Of a stretch of 64,000 nucleotides of DNA, positions 16,237 to 25,264 are shown one piece after another. Each line of letters begins with the position of its first letter. Within the stretch, counting starts at the first letter, position 1. Source of the stretch: Cryobacterium sp. SO2 (GTDB taxonomy: Bacteria > Actinomycetota > Actinomycetes > Actinomycetales > Microbacteriaceae). Location of the stretch: positions 3,038,001 through 3,102,000 of the forward strand of contig NZ_CP117849.1 in assembly GCF_026151165.2 (NCBI RefSeq). The letters are read 5' to 3'. Position numbers and translations under genes: made by a program. Under the pieces are notes generated by a model that saw only the letters and a program-made list of their open reading frames with translations, searched no databases and was not told the DNA's origin.

Positions 16237-17828
16237 GATGCCTCCGCGGATGCGAGTAGTCGGTCGACGCTCTCGTCGAGCTGCGCGACGGTGTGATAGT
16301 TCCCGGAGTTGACCACGGCGCTGATCCGGCTGAGGTTGTCGACGCTCGTGAGTGGATCGCTGTCGAGCAGAACGAAGTCAGCGGCCATTCCAGCGTCGAC
16401 GGCCCCCATCCGGTCGGAGCGTCCGAGGAACGCAGCCGGAACCGTGGTCGTCGCCCGCAGCACGTCGAGCGGCGTGAGACCTGCGGCCGCCAGCTCCTGG
16501 AATTCGGACGGCATGTCCTGCCCGGGGTTGCCGCCAGGGCCGTCCGTGCCGGTCATGATCGGCACCCCGGCTGCGTGCATGATTCCCACAAATCGTGAGG
16601 CTGTGTCGTAGTACTGGTGGTACGCGGCACGGCGCTTCTCGGGAAGATCGAGGAAGGCTGTGCGGGTTGTCTGGAAGTTGCTGCGGACCTGCGCCGACAA
16701 CATCTGCAACCACGGATGGTCTTGGTATTCGGGAGCGTCCATCCGGTACTCGGTTCGCAGCCGCGACAGCGTCGGGGTCTGCCAGGTGCCGTTTTTCGCG
16801 AAGGTGGCCGACAGCGTCTTCGCGGCCCCCTCGTCGAACGTGTCGAGCGCCCTCTGCAACACCGAAATGGACTCCGGCGCATCCGACAGCGCAGGATTGA
16901 GCAGAGTGGTCGCCGTCGCCTTCGTGACGATCTCGCTGGCGAACAGCTGCTCGGCGAACGGCACGTAGCCGAGCGCATTGGGCAGGGCGAGCGAAGTGTC
17001 GGCTATGGCGCGCAGGGCGGTGCGTTCGCTGGAGGTCTCTATCCAGATATTGGCGCTGGTGCCGAGGTGCTCGAGGTAGTCGTAGCCCGCGTCCGATGCC
17101 TCGGCGGGGGTGATCGACGGCGGAAGGTGACCACCGATCGTCATGCCCTGCTGGTGCGCCCAGCTCACCGCAGCGAAGAACACGTCGCGTTCCACCATGA
17201 TGAGTTTGATGAAGTCTGCCCCGAGGGCCTTCTGCCGGCTGATCTGGTGGCGCACGCGCTCGATCGTGGGCGAGTTGAACGGCATCAGGATCGCTCCGGC
17301 CATCGCCAGGAGCCCCGGCGTGTCTGCGCCGAGCGAGAGACGGCCCTCTGCGCGACGTTTGAGCAGCGCATCCGGTCCGGCCAACTGGCGCATCCCGGTC
17401 GTTCCCTCCCTCAGCATCGACGCCATGAACAACTCGGAGCGCTCCTCCTGAAAGACGTGCGTGTGCATGTTGTTGTAGCCGGGCACCACAAAACGACCGG
17501 CCCCGTCGATCACCCGAACCCCGCTCGCGGCCGCGGTCGCCGCGGCACCGACCGAGACGATCTTTCCCCGGCGCACCAACACCGACATGTCCGGATGCGT
17601 GCTGCCGTCGCGGGGATCGATGATCGTCACGTGGTCGATCCGCAGCGGGCGGGCATCGGCACCCGTGGATTGTGCAGGGAGGTGTTGTCCCGTGAGGCTC
17701 GACACGAGGGGCCCACCCGATGCTGCAACCACACCGAGTCCCAGTGCGGTGAAGCCGATGGTTTTGAGGAGGGTCCGTCTGGATGGTCCGGCGGGCGTGT
17801 CCCCTGCCGGGTTCTGCTTCGGCGTCAT
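16233..17828 (-). CDS. Tat-exported amidohydrolase
   Basis: The 531-residue protein starts with a Tat signal (SRRTLLK at 16-22 and a hydrophobic stretch to about 45). The amidohydrolase (imidazolonepropionase-like) barrel follows: HTH metal motif in 'YNNMHTHVFQEE', a later His in 'IGGHLPPS' and the catalytic Asp in 'MTGTDGPGG'. Members hydrolyse amide bonds, including peptides and N-acyl compounds. The Tat signal implies folding before export, probably with metal bound. It heads an operon with a membrane protein and a TetR regulator. Confidence 0.88.
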   Translation of the reverse strand: MTPKQNPAGDTPAGPSRRTLLKTIGFTALGLGVVAASGGPLVSSLTGQHLPAQSTGADARPLRIDHVTIIDPRDGSTHPDMSVLVRRGKIVSVGAAATAAASGVRVIDGAGRFVVPGYNNMHTHVFQEERSELFMASMLREGTTGMRQLAGPDALLKRRAEGRLSLGADTPGLLAMAGAILMPFNSPTIERVRHQISRQKALGADFIKLIMVERDVFFAAVSWAHQQGMTIGGHLPPSITPAEASDAGYDYLEHLGTSANIWIETSSERTALRAIADTSLALPNALGYVPFAEQLFASEIVTKATATTLLNPALSDAPESISVLQRALDTFDEGAAKTLSATFAKNGTWQTPTLSRLRTEYRMDAPEYQDHPWLQMLSAQVRSNFQTTRTAFLDLPEKRRAAYHQYYDTASRFVGIMHAAGVPIMTGTDGPGGNPGQDMPSEFQELAAAGLTPLDVLRATTTVPAAFLGRSDRMGAVDAGMAADFVLLDSDPLTSVDNLSRISAVVNSGNYHTVAQLDESVDRLLASAEAS

Positions 17829-17916
17829 GGTCAGCTCTCTATCTCGACCGGTCGTCGCCGTCGTTATTGATCGTAGTTACACTTCTGATCGTATCATCAA
17901 CAACTTGGGCTACTCC

Positions 17917-17973
17917 CGAACCGTGAGAAGGGCCCCAAAAACGTGACGTTTTTGGGGCCCTTCTCACGGTTCG
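17917..17973. terminator. palindrome T2: perfect 57-bp inverted repeat
   Basis: This sequence is identical over all 57 bases to T1. It lies 8 bp beyond the end of the amino-acid ABC operon (minus strand) and upstream of the next minus-strand gene, so it suits a terminator. Exact identity 3 kb from T1 suggests recent spread, gene conversion or strong constraint. Confidence 0.9.
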
Positions 17974-17981
17974 CGTGGGTG

Positions 17982-18779
17982 TTAGAGCACTTTGGAGAGG
18001 AAGGCCTGGGTGCGCGCATGGCGTGGGTTGGCCAGGACCTCCGACGGGAGACCCGACTCGACGACGATGCCGGCATCCATGAAGACCAGGGAGTCGGCCA
18101 CCTCGCGGGCGAAGCCCATCTCGTGGGTCACCACGATCATGGTCATGCCCTCCTTGGCCAGGCCCTTCATCACGTCGAGCACCTCGCCGACGAGTTCGGG
18201 GTCGAGCGCGCTGGTGGGCTCGTCGAAGAGCATTAGCTTGGGCTCCATCGCCAGCGCGCGGGCGATGGCCACTCGCTGCTGCTGCCCGCCGGAGAGGTGC
18301 GCCGGGTAGTAGTCGGCCCGGTCGGCCAGGCCCACCCGGGCGAGCAGGTCGCGTGCGGTGCGTTCAACCTGCGCCTTGGGCAGTCCCTTCACCCGCAGCG
18401 GGGCCTCGGAGACGTTCTGCAGGGCCGTCATGTGCGGGAACAGGTTGAACCGCTGGAACACCATGCCGATGTCGCGGCGCTGCTTCGCGGCTTCCTTGGG
18501 CGCCATCTCGTAGAGCTTGCCGCTGGACTCGCGGTAGCCGATCAGTTCGCCATCGACGCTCAGCCGCCCGGCCGAGAGCACCTCGAGGTGGTTGATGCAG
18601 CGCAGGAACGTGGACTTGCCGGAGCCCGAGGGCCCGACCAGGCACATCACCTCGCCGCGCTTGACCTCGAGAGTGATTCCCTTGAGCACCTCGTGCGAGC
18701 CGAAGCTCTTGGTCACCTGTTCGGCGAGCACCATCGGCACGTCAGCGGATGCCGCGCCCCCCACGGTTGTGTTGCTCAT
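17982..18779 (-). CDS. polar amino-acid ABC transporter ATPase (GlnQ type)
   Basis: The 265-residue ATPase has Walker A GPSGSGKS, Q-loop 'VFQRFNLFPHMTALQNV', signature LSGGQQQRVAIARAL and Walker B 'LMLFDEPTSALDPELVGEVL', closely matching the GlnQ/HisP family. It drives the permease encoded immediately upstream, with an ATGA overlap. ATG 18779 is chosen because it overlaps the permease stop; the open frame continues upstream through the permease gene as a shadow. Confidence 0.94.
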   Translation of the reverse strand: MSNTTVGGAASADVPMVLAEQVTKSFGSHEVLKGITLEVKRGEVMCLVGPSGSGKSTFLRCINHLEVLSAGRLSVDGELIGYRESSGKLYEMAPKEAAKQRRDIGMVFQRFNLFPHMTALQNVSEAPLRVKGLPKAQVERTARDLLARVGLADRADYYPAHLSGGQQQRVAIARALAMEPKLMLFDEPTSALDPELVGEVLDVMKGLAKEGMTMIVVTHEMGFAREVADSLVFMDAGIVVESGLPSEVLANPRHARTQAFLSKVL

Positions 18780-19813
18780 CGGGCTCCCCCGTCGCCGGGC
18801 GTTCCCGGATTGTCGGTCTTCGGCGGCACGATCACGGTGGGCTGGCCCGCCCCCACGACGGGCACGACGCCCGTGATGGCACCGGTGCCGGCGTCGGGCT
18901 CGGTCTTGTCGGCCTGCCGGTCGCCCACCCCGCGGGAGAAGCGCTTCTCGAGGAAGTACTGGCCCACCATGAGGATCGAGGTGAAGAAGAGGTACCAGAT
19001 CGACGCCACGATGAGCAGCGGGATCGGGTTGAAGGTCTCCGCGGAGATATCGCGCGATCTCGTGAACAGCTCGAGGCTGAACGGCACGGCCGTGACCAGC
19101 GAGGTGGTTTTCAGCATCGAGATCACCTCGTTGCCGGTCGGCGGGATGATCACCCGCATCGACTGAGGCAGGATGACGCGGGTCATCGTCTGCGACCAGC
19201 TCATGCCCAGCGCGATCGACGCCTCTTCCTGGCCCTTGTCCACGGCGAGCAGGCCCGCGCGCACGATCTCCGCCATGTAGGCGGCTTCGTTCAGGGCCAG
19301 GCCGATGACGGCCAGGGTGAAGGTGTTCAGCGCCGCGTTGGTGCTGAACGAGATCCACGGCGTCATGAACGGCAGGCCGATGTCGATGCTCGTGTAGATG
19401 AGCGAGATCAGACCCCAGATGGTCAGCTGCACGTACACCGGGGTGCCGCGGAAGATCCAGAGGTAGAACCAGGCGACACTCTTGACCACGGGGTTGGGCG
19501 AGAGCCGCATCACAGCGAGGATCACACCGAGGACGATCGCGATGACCATGGAGAACACGGTGAGCTCGAGGGTCACCACGGCGGCCATCGAGATGCGCCG
19601 GTCGAAGAGGTACTTGCCCACCGACGGCCAGTCGTAGGCCGGCCGGAAGGCCGCATCCACGACGAAGAACACGAAGATCGCGACGAGCACGATCGCGAAC
19701 ACCACCCGCCACGGGTGCCGCAGCCGGATGGCCTTGATCGGCTCGGACGTGGGCGCCTCGCGCACCGGCGGGGGCGACCCCGCCGGTGCACCGTTCACGT
19801 TCGTGGTGCTCAT
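18776..19813 (-). CDS. polar amino-acid ABC transporter permease
   Basis: The 345-residue protein is of the HisM/GlnP family: a first membrane helix near residues 37-56, then the permease core with the conserved EAA loop 'EIVRAGLLAVDKGQEEASIALGMSWSQTMTRVILPQSMRVIIPP'. The C-terminal tail of about 50 residues is Pro/Thr/Gly-rich and unusual for the family. It sits between the binding-protein and ATPase genes, 3 bp after the binding protein stop. It probably forms a homodimeric pore. Confidence 0.92.
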   Translation of the reverse strand: MSTTNVNGAPAGSPPPVREAPTSEPIKAIRLRHPWRVVFAIVLVAIFVFFVVDAAFRPAYDWPSVGKYLFDRRISMAAVVTLELTVFSMVIAIVLGVILAVMRLSPNPVVKSVAWFYLWIFRGTPVYVQLTIWGLISLIYTSIDIGLPFMTPWISFSTNAALNTFTLAVIGLALNEAAYMAEIVRAGLLAVDKGQEEASIALGMSWSQTMTRVILPQSMRVIIPPTGNEVISMLKTTSLVTAVPFSLELFTRSRDISAETFNPIPLLIVASIWYLFFTSILMVGQYFLEKRFSRGVGDRQADKTEPDAGTGAITGVVPVVGAGQPTVIVPPKTDNPGTPGDGGAR

Positions 19814-19816
19814 GGG

Positions 19817-20713
19817 TTAACCGTTCGCGGCTGCGTTGATCGTGATCTCGTCGATGCCGCCGTCGGCGACACCCCACTCGTCGAGGATGGCTTGGTAGCT
19901 GCCGTCGTCAACCATGGACTGCAGTGCGGCCTGTACGGCGGCGGTGAGCTCGGAGCCCTTAGCGACGACCATGCCGTACGGGGCCACGTCGAAGGTCTCA
20001 CCGGCCAGCTGCAGCTTGTCGCCGGTCTGCGCGATCGCGTACAGCGTCACCGGGGAGTCCGCGCTGAGCGCGTCGGCCTGGCCGAGCACGACGGCGTTGG
20101 TCGCGGCATCCTGGGTGTCGAACTTGAGCTTCTCGATGGCGGGCTTGCCGGCGGCGACGCAGGCGTCGCTCTTGGCGGGAACCTCGTCGGTGTCCTCGTA
20201 GGTGGTGGCCTGCACAGCGACCTTGAGGCCGCAGGCGTTGTCGGGGTCGACGTCCTTCCCCTTCGCCGACGCCCACTGGATGCCCGCGGTGTAGTAGTTG
20301 ACGAAGTCAACCTGCTGCTCGCGCTCCACGGTGTCGGTGAACGACGACGAGCCGATGTCGGCCTTGCCGCCGGAGACGCTCGGAATGATGTTGTCGAACT
20401 TGGCGACCTGGAACTTCGGCTCGAGGCCGAGCTTGGCGGCGATGCCGCTGGCGATCTCGACACCCCAACCGATCGGGTCGCCGGCCTCGTTCTTGAACTC
20501 GTTGGGCGCGTAGGTCGGGTCGGTGCCGATCACGAGGGTGCCGGTGTCGGCGACCTCGGCGGGGACCATGGCCGCTGCCGCGTCGTCCTTCTCGATCGTG
20601 GGGGCGCTGCTGGTGTCTGTGCCGCTGGTCGCGGGCGTCGAGTTGTCGACGCAGCCGGTGAGCATCAGCGCTGCGACGGCAGCGAGGGCGGGAAGTACGT
20701 ATCTAGCGCGCAT
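19817..20713 (-). CDS. amino-acid ABC transporter binding lipoprotein, copy 1
   Basis: The 298-residue SBP_bac_3-family lipoprotein has signal peptide 'MRARYVLPALAAVAALMLTG' and lipobox Cys21. The binding core includes 'GTLVIGTDPTYAPNEFKNEAGDPIGWGVEIASGIAAKLG'. It sits directly upstream of the permease and ATPase genes. A second, very similar copy with exactly the same length lies upstream, arguing for tandem duplication. Its ligand is unknown; the family binds polar or cationic amino acids. Confidence 0.93.
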   Translation of the reverse strand: MRARYVLPALAAVAALMLTGCVDNSTPATSGTDTSSAPTIEKDDAAAAMVPAEVADTGTLVIGTDPTYAPNEFKNEAGDPIGWGVEIASGIAAKLGLEPKFQVAKFDNIIPSVSGGKADIGSSSFTDTVEREQQVDFVNYYTAGIQWASAKGKDVDPDNACGLKVAVQATTYEDTDEVPAKSDACVAAGKPAIEKLKFDTQDAATNAVVLGQADALSADSPVTLYAIAQTGDKLQLAGETFDVAPYGMVVAKGSELTAAVQAALQSMVDDGSYQAILDEWGVADGGIDEITINAAANG

Positions 20714-20792
20714 GGCACAACCTTCTTCGTAGGGTGTCGAGGGTTCGGTTCGACTGAACGGCAGTGAACGGTACGACTGCAGTGAGCCTAAT

Positions 20793-20809
20793 ACACCCCT
20801 GCGCTGGGG
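20793..20809. promoter_or_regulatory. conserved 17-bp element upstream of binding-protein copy 1
   Basis: ACACCCCTGCGCTGGGG, with CCCC/GGGG complementary ends, lies 80 bp upstream of copy 1. The identical sequence is at 21891 upstream of copy 2, next to the shared motif GAGCCT. The duplicated unit therefore includes the control region. On the minus strand TTAGGCT follows it as a possible -10. Confidence 0.5.
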
Positions 20810-20908
20810 GAATGGGCCGGCGATATCGGTTCGGGAACAGCCCGACCGACGCCCGCCAAGGCTACCGCGTTCCGCGGCGGCGGACTCCGGCGGCCTCGTC
20901 GCCGGGGG

Positions 20909-21805
20909 TTAGCCGTTCGCGGCTGCGTTGATCGTGATCGCGTCGACGCCACCGTCGGTGACACCCCAGGCATCAAGGATGGCCGCGTAGCTGCCGTCAT
21001 CCACCATCGACTGGAGGGCGGCCTGCACGGCGGCGGTGAGTTCGGATCCCCTGGCGACGACCATGCCGTACGGGGCCTCATCGAACGTGTCGCCGGCCGG
21101 CTGCAGCTTGTCGCCGGTCTGGGCGATCGCGTACAGCGTGACCGGGGAGTCGGCGCTGAGCGCGTCGGCCTGGCCGAGCACAACGGCGTTGGCCACGTCG
21201 GCCTGGGTGTCGAATTTGAGCTTCTCGATGGCGGGCTTGCCGGCGGCCACGCAGGCGTCGCTCTTGGCGGGAACCTCGTCGGTGTCCTCGTAAGTGGCGG
21301 TCTGCACGGCTACCTTCAGGCCGCAGGCGTCGTCGGGGTCGACGTCAGTACCCGCTGCCGACGCCCACTGGATGCCGGCGTTGTAGTAGTTGACGAAGTC
21401 GACCTGCTCCGCGCGCTCCGGGGTGTAGGTGAACGAGGATGCGCCGATGTCGGCCTTGCCGCCGCCCACGCTCGGAATGATGTTGTCGAACTTCGCGACC
21501 TGGAAGCTGGGGGTCAGGCCGAGCTTGGCGGCGACGCCACTGGCGAGTTCGATGTCCCAGCCGATCGGGTCTCCGGCCTCGTTCTTGAACTCGTTCGGCG
21601 CGTAGGTCGGTTCGGTGCCGATGATCAAGGTGCCACGATCGGCAACCTCGGCCGGGACCAGCGCGGCTGCCGCGTCGTCTCTTGTGATCGCAGCGGCGCT
21701 GCTCTCAGGCGAACCTGACGCCGCCGGAGTCGAGTTGTCGACGCATCCGGTGAGCATCAGCGCCGCAGCAGCAGCGAGGGCGGGGATTACGTATTTAGCG
21801 CGCAT
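20909..21805 (-). CDS. amino-acid ABC transporter binding lipoprotein, copy 2
   Basis: This 298-residue paralogue of the gene at 19817 has the same lipobox (C21), the same length and most of the sequence. The differences cluster in the mature N-terminus ('SPESSAAAITRDDAAAALVPAEVADRGTLIIGTEP') and at ligand-proximal positions ('GASSFTYTPERAEQVDF' versus 'GSSSFTDTVEREQQVDF'). It has no permease of its own nearby, so it may feed the same transporter with a different ligand range. ATG 21805 is set by the paralogue. Confidence 0.92.
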   Translation of the reverse strand: MRAKYVIPALAAAAALMLTGCVDNSTPAASGSPESSAAAITRDDAAAALVPAEVADRGTLIIGTEPTYAPNEFKNEAGDPIGWDIELASGVAAKLGLTPSFQVAKFDNIIPSVGGGKADIGASSFTYTPERAEQVDFVNYYNAGIQWASAAGTDVDPDDACGLKVAVQTATYEDTDEVPAKSDACVAAGKPAIEKLKFDTQADVANAVVLGQADALSADSPVTLYAIAQTGDKLQPAGDTFDEAPYGMVVARGSELTAAVQAALQSMVDDGSYAAILDAWGVTDGGVDAITINAAANG

Positions 21806-21890
21806 GGCACAACCTTTTGATGGGTCTCGAGCCCTCACGGGATCGAGTCGACTGAGCGGTCCGGGGGTGGAACGACTGGAGCGAGCCTGA

Positions 21891-21907
21891 ACACCCCTGC
21901 GCTGGGG
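21891..21907. promoter_or_regulatory. conserved 17-bp element upstream of binding-protein copy 2
   Basis: This is the identical 17-mer ACACCCCTGCGCTGGGG, 86 bp upstream of copy 2. The rest of the 261-bp spacer up to the divergent phzF-like gene shows no other structure that I can support. Confidence 0.5.
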
Positions 21908-22066
21908 TGCGGCTCGGCCGAAATCGGATTCGGGATCAGTCGAAACGGAGCAGGTCAAGGTTACCCCCTCCGCACTGGCGCGTCCGGGCCAGTCCGGGGT
22001 GAGAAGCGTCCACCGCCCACGAATTGGCCTGTACGTCACGCGGGGCACCTCTGCCAGCATGGGGCC

Positions 22067-22933
22067 ATGACCGTACCCGTGCTGCGTTATGCCGCCTTCA
22101 CCGACCCTGACCTCGCCGATGCCGCCGCCGGGGGCAACCCGGCCGGCATTGTGCTCGATGCGAGCGGCCTCGACGACGCCGCGATGCAGGCCATCGCGGC
22201 GGAAGTCGGCTACGCCGAAACCGCATTCGTCACGGTGCCCACGGTCGACGGCGACCCGCGGCACAGCCGGCTGCGGTACTTCTCCCCCGTGGCCGAGGTG
22301 CCGTTCTGCGGGCACGCCACGGTCGCCACGGCCGTGGCACTCGCCGGCCGCGACGGCGCCGGCGCGCTCACCTTCGACACCAGCGTCGGCCCCATCACCA
22401 TCCACACCCGGGCGACGGATGTCGGCGTCACCGCGTCGTTCACCAGTGTCGAGCCGCAGCTGCGCGCCATCGACCCCGGGGTGCTCGCCGACCTGCTCGA
22501 GCTGCTCGGCGCCACGCCCGCGTCGCTGCATCCCGGCTACCCGCCGCGGCTGGCCTTCGCCGGCAACTGGCATCCGGTGCTGGTCTTCGCAGACCCGGGC
22601 GAGTTCGACACCTTCACCTTCGACCCGGCATCGATGCGCGCCCTGATGGATGCGCAGGGCTGGGCCGGCACCGTCACCACGCTGGTCGCGCGGGGGCCGC
22701 ACGAGTTCGAGGCGCGCAACCTGTTCCCCGTCGGTTCCATCAGCGAGGACCCGGCCACGGGGTCGGCCGCCGCGTCGGTGGGCGGGTACCTGCGCGAGCT
22801 CGGGCTGGTGCGACCGCCGGCACAAGTGGTCATCCGCCAGGGCCGGCATGTGGGCCGGCCGGGCCTGCTGCTGGTGGACGTGCCCGTGGCCGGCGGCATC
22901 GTGGTGACCGGCAGCGCGGTCGAGATCGGCTAA
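22067..22933 (+). CDS. PhzF-family isomerase
   Basis: The 288-residue protein has the PhzF double DAP-epimerase-like fold. It carries 'GGNPAGIVLDASGLDDAAMQAIAAEVGYAETAFV' with the catalytic Glu at residue 51, and 'PVAEVPFCGHATVATAVAL'. The second half has 'SISEDPATGSAAASVGGYL'. PhzF itself isomerises a phenazine precursor, but most chromosomal homologues lie outside phenazine clusters and have unknown substrates. No phenazine genes are seen here. Confidence 0.92.
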   Translation: MTVPVLRYAAFTDPDLADAAAGGNPAGIVLDASGLDDAAMQAIAAEVGYAETAFVTVPTVDGDPRHSRLRYFSPVAEVPFCGHATVATAVALAGRDGAGALTFDTSVGPITIHTRATDVGVTASFTSVEPQLRAIDPGVLADLLELLGATPASLHPGYPPRLAFAGNWHPVLVFADPGEFDTFTFDPASMRALMDAQGWAGTVTTLVARGPHEFEARNLFPVGSISEDPATGSAAASVGGYLRELGLVRPPAQVVIRQGRHVGRPGLLLVDVPVAGGIVVTGSAVEIG

Positions 22934-22953
22934 CCCTCGGCCGGCGTCCGGTC

Positions 22954-23040
22954 TCGCGGCACGCCTTCGGTCCGGCGGCACTAGGTAGGTCCGGCGGCAC
23001 GCGTTCAAACGCGGGCCGGCGCGCGCAACGAGTGCCGCGA
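22954..23040. repeat. GC-rich spacer with short inverted and direct repeats
   Basis: The arms TCGCGGCAC (22954) and GTGCCGCGA (23032) enclose two direct copies of TCCGGCGGCAC. It lies between the convergent PhzF and sulfurtransferase genes and may act as a terminator. It is not clearly related to the other palindrome families. Confidence 0.5.
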
Positions 23041-23065
23041 CGCTCTGGGACTGGGGCGGGTGAGG

Positions 23066-23905
23066 TTATTCGGCGCCGGTCGCGACCGGCCGGTCGGGCA
23101 GGTTGGACCACTGCGACCAGGAGCCGGGGTAGAGCGCCGGGGTGAACCCCGCCAGTGTGAGGGCCACGGCTTCATGCGCGGCCGTCACCCCGGACCCGCA
23201 GTAGACACCCACGTCGAAGCCGTCGTGCGAACGCACCCCGAGCGCCTCGAACCGGGCCCGCAGCTCGGCGGCCGGCAAGAACCGGCCGGCGGCGTCGAGG
23301 TTGCCGCCCGTCGGGGCGTTCAGCGCGCCCGGGATGTGGCCGGCGCGCGGGTCGATCGGTTCGGTGTCGCCCCGGTAGCGTTCCGCGGCGCGGGCGTCGA
23401 GCAGCACGCCGTCCTGTGCGAGCGCGGCCGCGGCATCCGCGTCGAGGGTGGGCAGGGCGCCGAACGTCAGGGTCACCGACCCGGCCGCAACAGGCTCCTC
23501 CCCCTCCACGACGGGCAGTCCCTCGGCCCGCCACGCGGCCAGGCCGCCGTCGAGCAGACGCACGTCCGCCACCCCGGCGTGCCGCAGCAGCCACCAGGCG
23601 CGTGCAGCCGACATATTGCCCAGGTCGTCGTAGACGACGACAGTGTCGCCGTCGTTCACGCCCCAGCCGCGGGCCGCGTTCTGCAGGTCGGCGAGGGCGG
23701 GCAACGGATGCCTGCCGTCGGCCGGTTCGCCGTGCCCGGCCAGCTCGGTGTCGAGGTCGACGTACACGGCGCCGGGCAGGTGCCCGCGGCGGAATTCGCC
23801 CCGGCCGGGAGGGCCGCCGAGCTTCCAGCGCACGTCGAGGATGCGCGGGGCCGGGCCGACAACGAGGAGCGCGGCCAGATCGGCCGCCGAAATCAGTGTG
23901 TGCAC
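23066..23905 (-). CDS. sseA: thiosulfate/3-mercaptopyruvate sulfurtransferase
   Basis: The 279-residue protein has two tandem rhodanese domains. The N-terminal one is inactive ('VVYDDLGNMSAARAWWLLRHAG'). The C-terminal one carries the active-site loop CGSGVTA, with Cys236. This loop type is typical of 3-mercaptopyruvate sulfurtransferase SseA rather than thiosulfate sulfurtransferase. It transfers sulfane sulfur in the cytosol. It is divergent from an MFS gene. Confidence 0.9.
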   Translation of the reverse strand: MHTLISAADLAALLVVGPAPRILDVRWKLGGPPGRGEFRRGHLPGAVYVDLDTELAGHGEPADGRHPLPALADLQNAARGWGVNDGDTVVVYDDLGNMSAARAWWLLRHAGVADVRLLDGGLAAWRAEGLPVVEGEEPVAAGSVTLTFGALPTLDADAAAALAQDGVLLDARAAERYRGDTEPIDPRAGHIPGALNAPTGGNLDAAGRFLPAAELRARFEALGVRSHDGFDVGVYCGSGVTAAHEAVALTLAGFTPALYPGSWSQWSNLPDRPVATGAE

Positions 23906-23978
23906 CCGTTCACGTTAGCGGGCGGCAGGGAGGCCGCGCTGTGCGCCGACGGCCGCCCCGGTCGTAGACTGGAGGGTT

Positions 23979-25187
23979 GTGAGCAGCTACTGGACCCTTC
24001 TGAAAACCCCGGGCGTTGCCCGACTCATCGGAGCCCAGCTCACCGCCCGATTCCCGTTCGGCATGCTCTCGCTCGCGTTCCTCATCCACATCGAGGGCAT
24101 CTTCGACTCGTATGGTGCGGCGGGCCTGGTGCTCGGCGCCATGAGCATCGGACAGGCCATCGCCGGGCCGCTGACCTCCCGGCTGATGGGCCGCCTCGGC
24201 ATGCGCCCGGTACTCATTGCCACGATGGTGGTCTGCACCACAGCGATCGTGATGATGGCCCTGCTGCCGCTGCCCATCCTGGGCCTGATGATCGTCGGTT
24301 TCATCGCCGGCCTGTCGATGCCGCCCATCCAGCCGGCCGTGCGCACCATCTACCCCAAGGTCGTCAACTCCCGCCAGCTGACGCCGCTGTTCTCCCTGGA
24401 TGCCTCCGCGCAGGAGATCATCTGGGTGCTCGGCCCGGTCATCGCCACCTTCGTGGCCATCCAGGTCAGCACCACCGCGGGCATCCTGCTCGCCGCGTTC
24501 TTCCTCGTCGCCGGCGGCGTCTGGTTCGTGGCACTGCCCGAGGTCGGCCGGGTGCGCATCCCCCGCAGCCGCCGCAAACTGGGCGTGGTGCTCAAGAAGC
24601 CCGAGGTGCTGCTGAGCACCGTCGTGGGCTTCATGCTCGTCGCCGCCTGCTCCGCCGTCGAGGCCGGGGTGGTGGCCGTGTTCGGCCACGGCAGCTCCAA
24701 CGCCGGCTGGGTGCTGGGCATCTTCGCCGTCGGCTCGCTCATCGGCGGCCTCGCCCTCGGGCACCTGCCGATCGGCCCGTGGGCGCTGGCCAGCCGGATG
24801 CTCATCGTCACGATCGGCCTGGCCGTTGCCGCCATCTGGCTCAACTTCTGGTGGCTCTCCGGAGCGCTGCTCCTGGCCGGCATCGGCATCGCACCGTCGT
24901 TCGCGGTGCTGTTCGGCATCGTGTCGGCCAGCGTCAAGTTCAGCGACACCGCCGAGGCCTACGGCTGGATCGGCACCGGCCAGCTCATCGGCGCCGCCCT
25001 CGGCTCGGCGCTGGCCGGCTTCGCGATCGATCACTCCGGCGCCGCGTCAGCGATCTACGTGGCCGCCGGGTTCGCGGCCCTCGGCACGATCATCCCCGCG
25101 CTCGGTCGCCGTTGGCACCCCGACCTGCGCGGACGCGACGTGAGCCCGATTCCCGACACCGAGCCCATCAGCATCCAGGTGTCTTAA
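23979..25187 (+). CDS. MFS transporter
   Basis: The 402-residue major facilitator has 12 predicted membrane helices. Motif A-like 'GPLTSRLMGRLGMRPVLI' lies between helices 2 and 3, and a central loop 'PEVGRVRIPRSRRKLGVVLKKPEVLL' separates the halves. It resembles small-molecule/drug efflux permeases of actinobacteria; the substrate is unknown. The start is GTG 23979. Palindrome T3 follows its stop and separates it from a convergent gene. Confidence 0.9.
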   Translation: MSSYWTLLKTPGVARLIGAQLTARFPFGMLSLAFLIHIEGIFDSYGAAGLVLGAMSIGQAIAGPLTSRLMGRLGMRPVLIATMVVCTTAIVMMALLPLPILGLMIVGFIAGLSMPPIQPAVRTIYPKVVNSRQLTPLFSLDASAQEIIWVLGPVIATFVAIQVSTTAGILLAAFFLVAGGVWFVALPEVGRVRIPRSRRKLGVVLKKPEVLLSTVVGFMLVAACSAVEAGVVAVFGHGSSNAGWVLGIFAVGSLIGGLALGHLPIGPWALASRMLIVTIGLAVAAIWLNFWWLSGALLLAGIGIAPSFAVLFGIVSASVKFSDTAEAYGWIGTGQLIGAALGSALAGFAIDHSGAASAIYVAAGFAALGTIIPALGRRWHPDLRGRDVSPIPDTEPISIQVS

Positions 25188-25193
25188 CTCTTC

Positions 25194-25254
25194 CGCGAGC
25201 CGTGAGTTGAGCCCCGAAAACCTCGGGTTTTCGGGGCTTTCCTCACGGCTCGCG
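25194..25254. terminator. palindrome T3 (61 bp)
   Basis: Outer arms CGCGAGCCGTGAG / CTCACGGCTCGCG and inner arms GCCCCGAAAACC / GGGTTTTCGGGGC form a T-family element between the convergent MFS and SDR genes. It is positioned as a bidirectional terminator. The outer arm shares ACCGTGAG/GCCGTGAG with T1 and T2. Confidence 0.85.
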
Positions 25255-25264
25255 AGAGGGCGCC

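Noticed and set aside
18749..20767. 672-codon plus-strand frame opposite the amino-acid ABC operon
   Set aside because: It is a shadow of three well-supported minus-strand genes; its composition (Asp/His/Arg/Gly) is typical of antisense frames in high-GC DNA.
22067..22933. Phenazine biosynthesis
   Set aside because: Only a PhzF homologue is present, without any other phz gene; lone PhzF-like isomerases are common.
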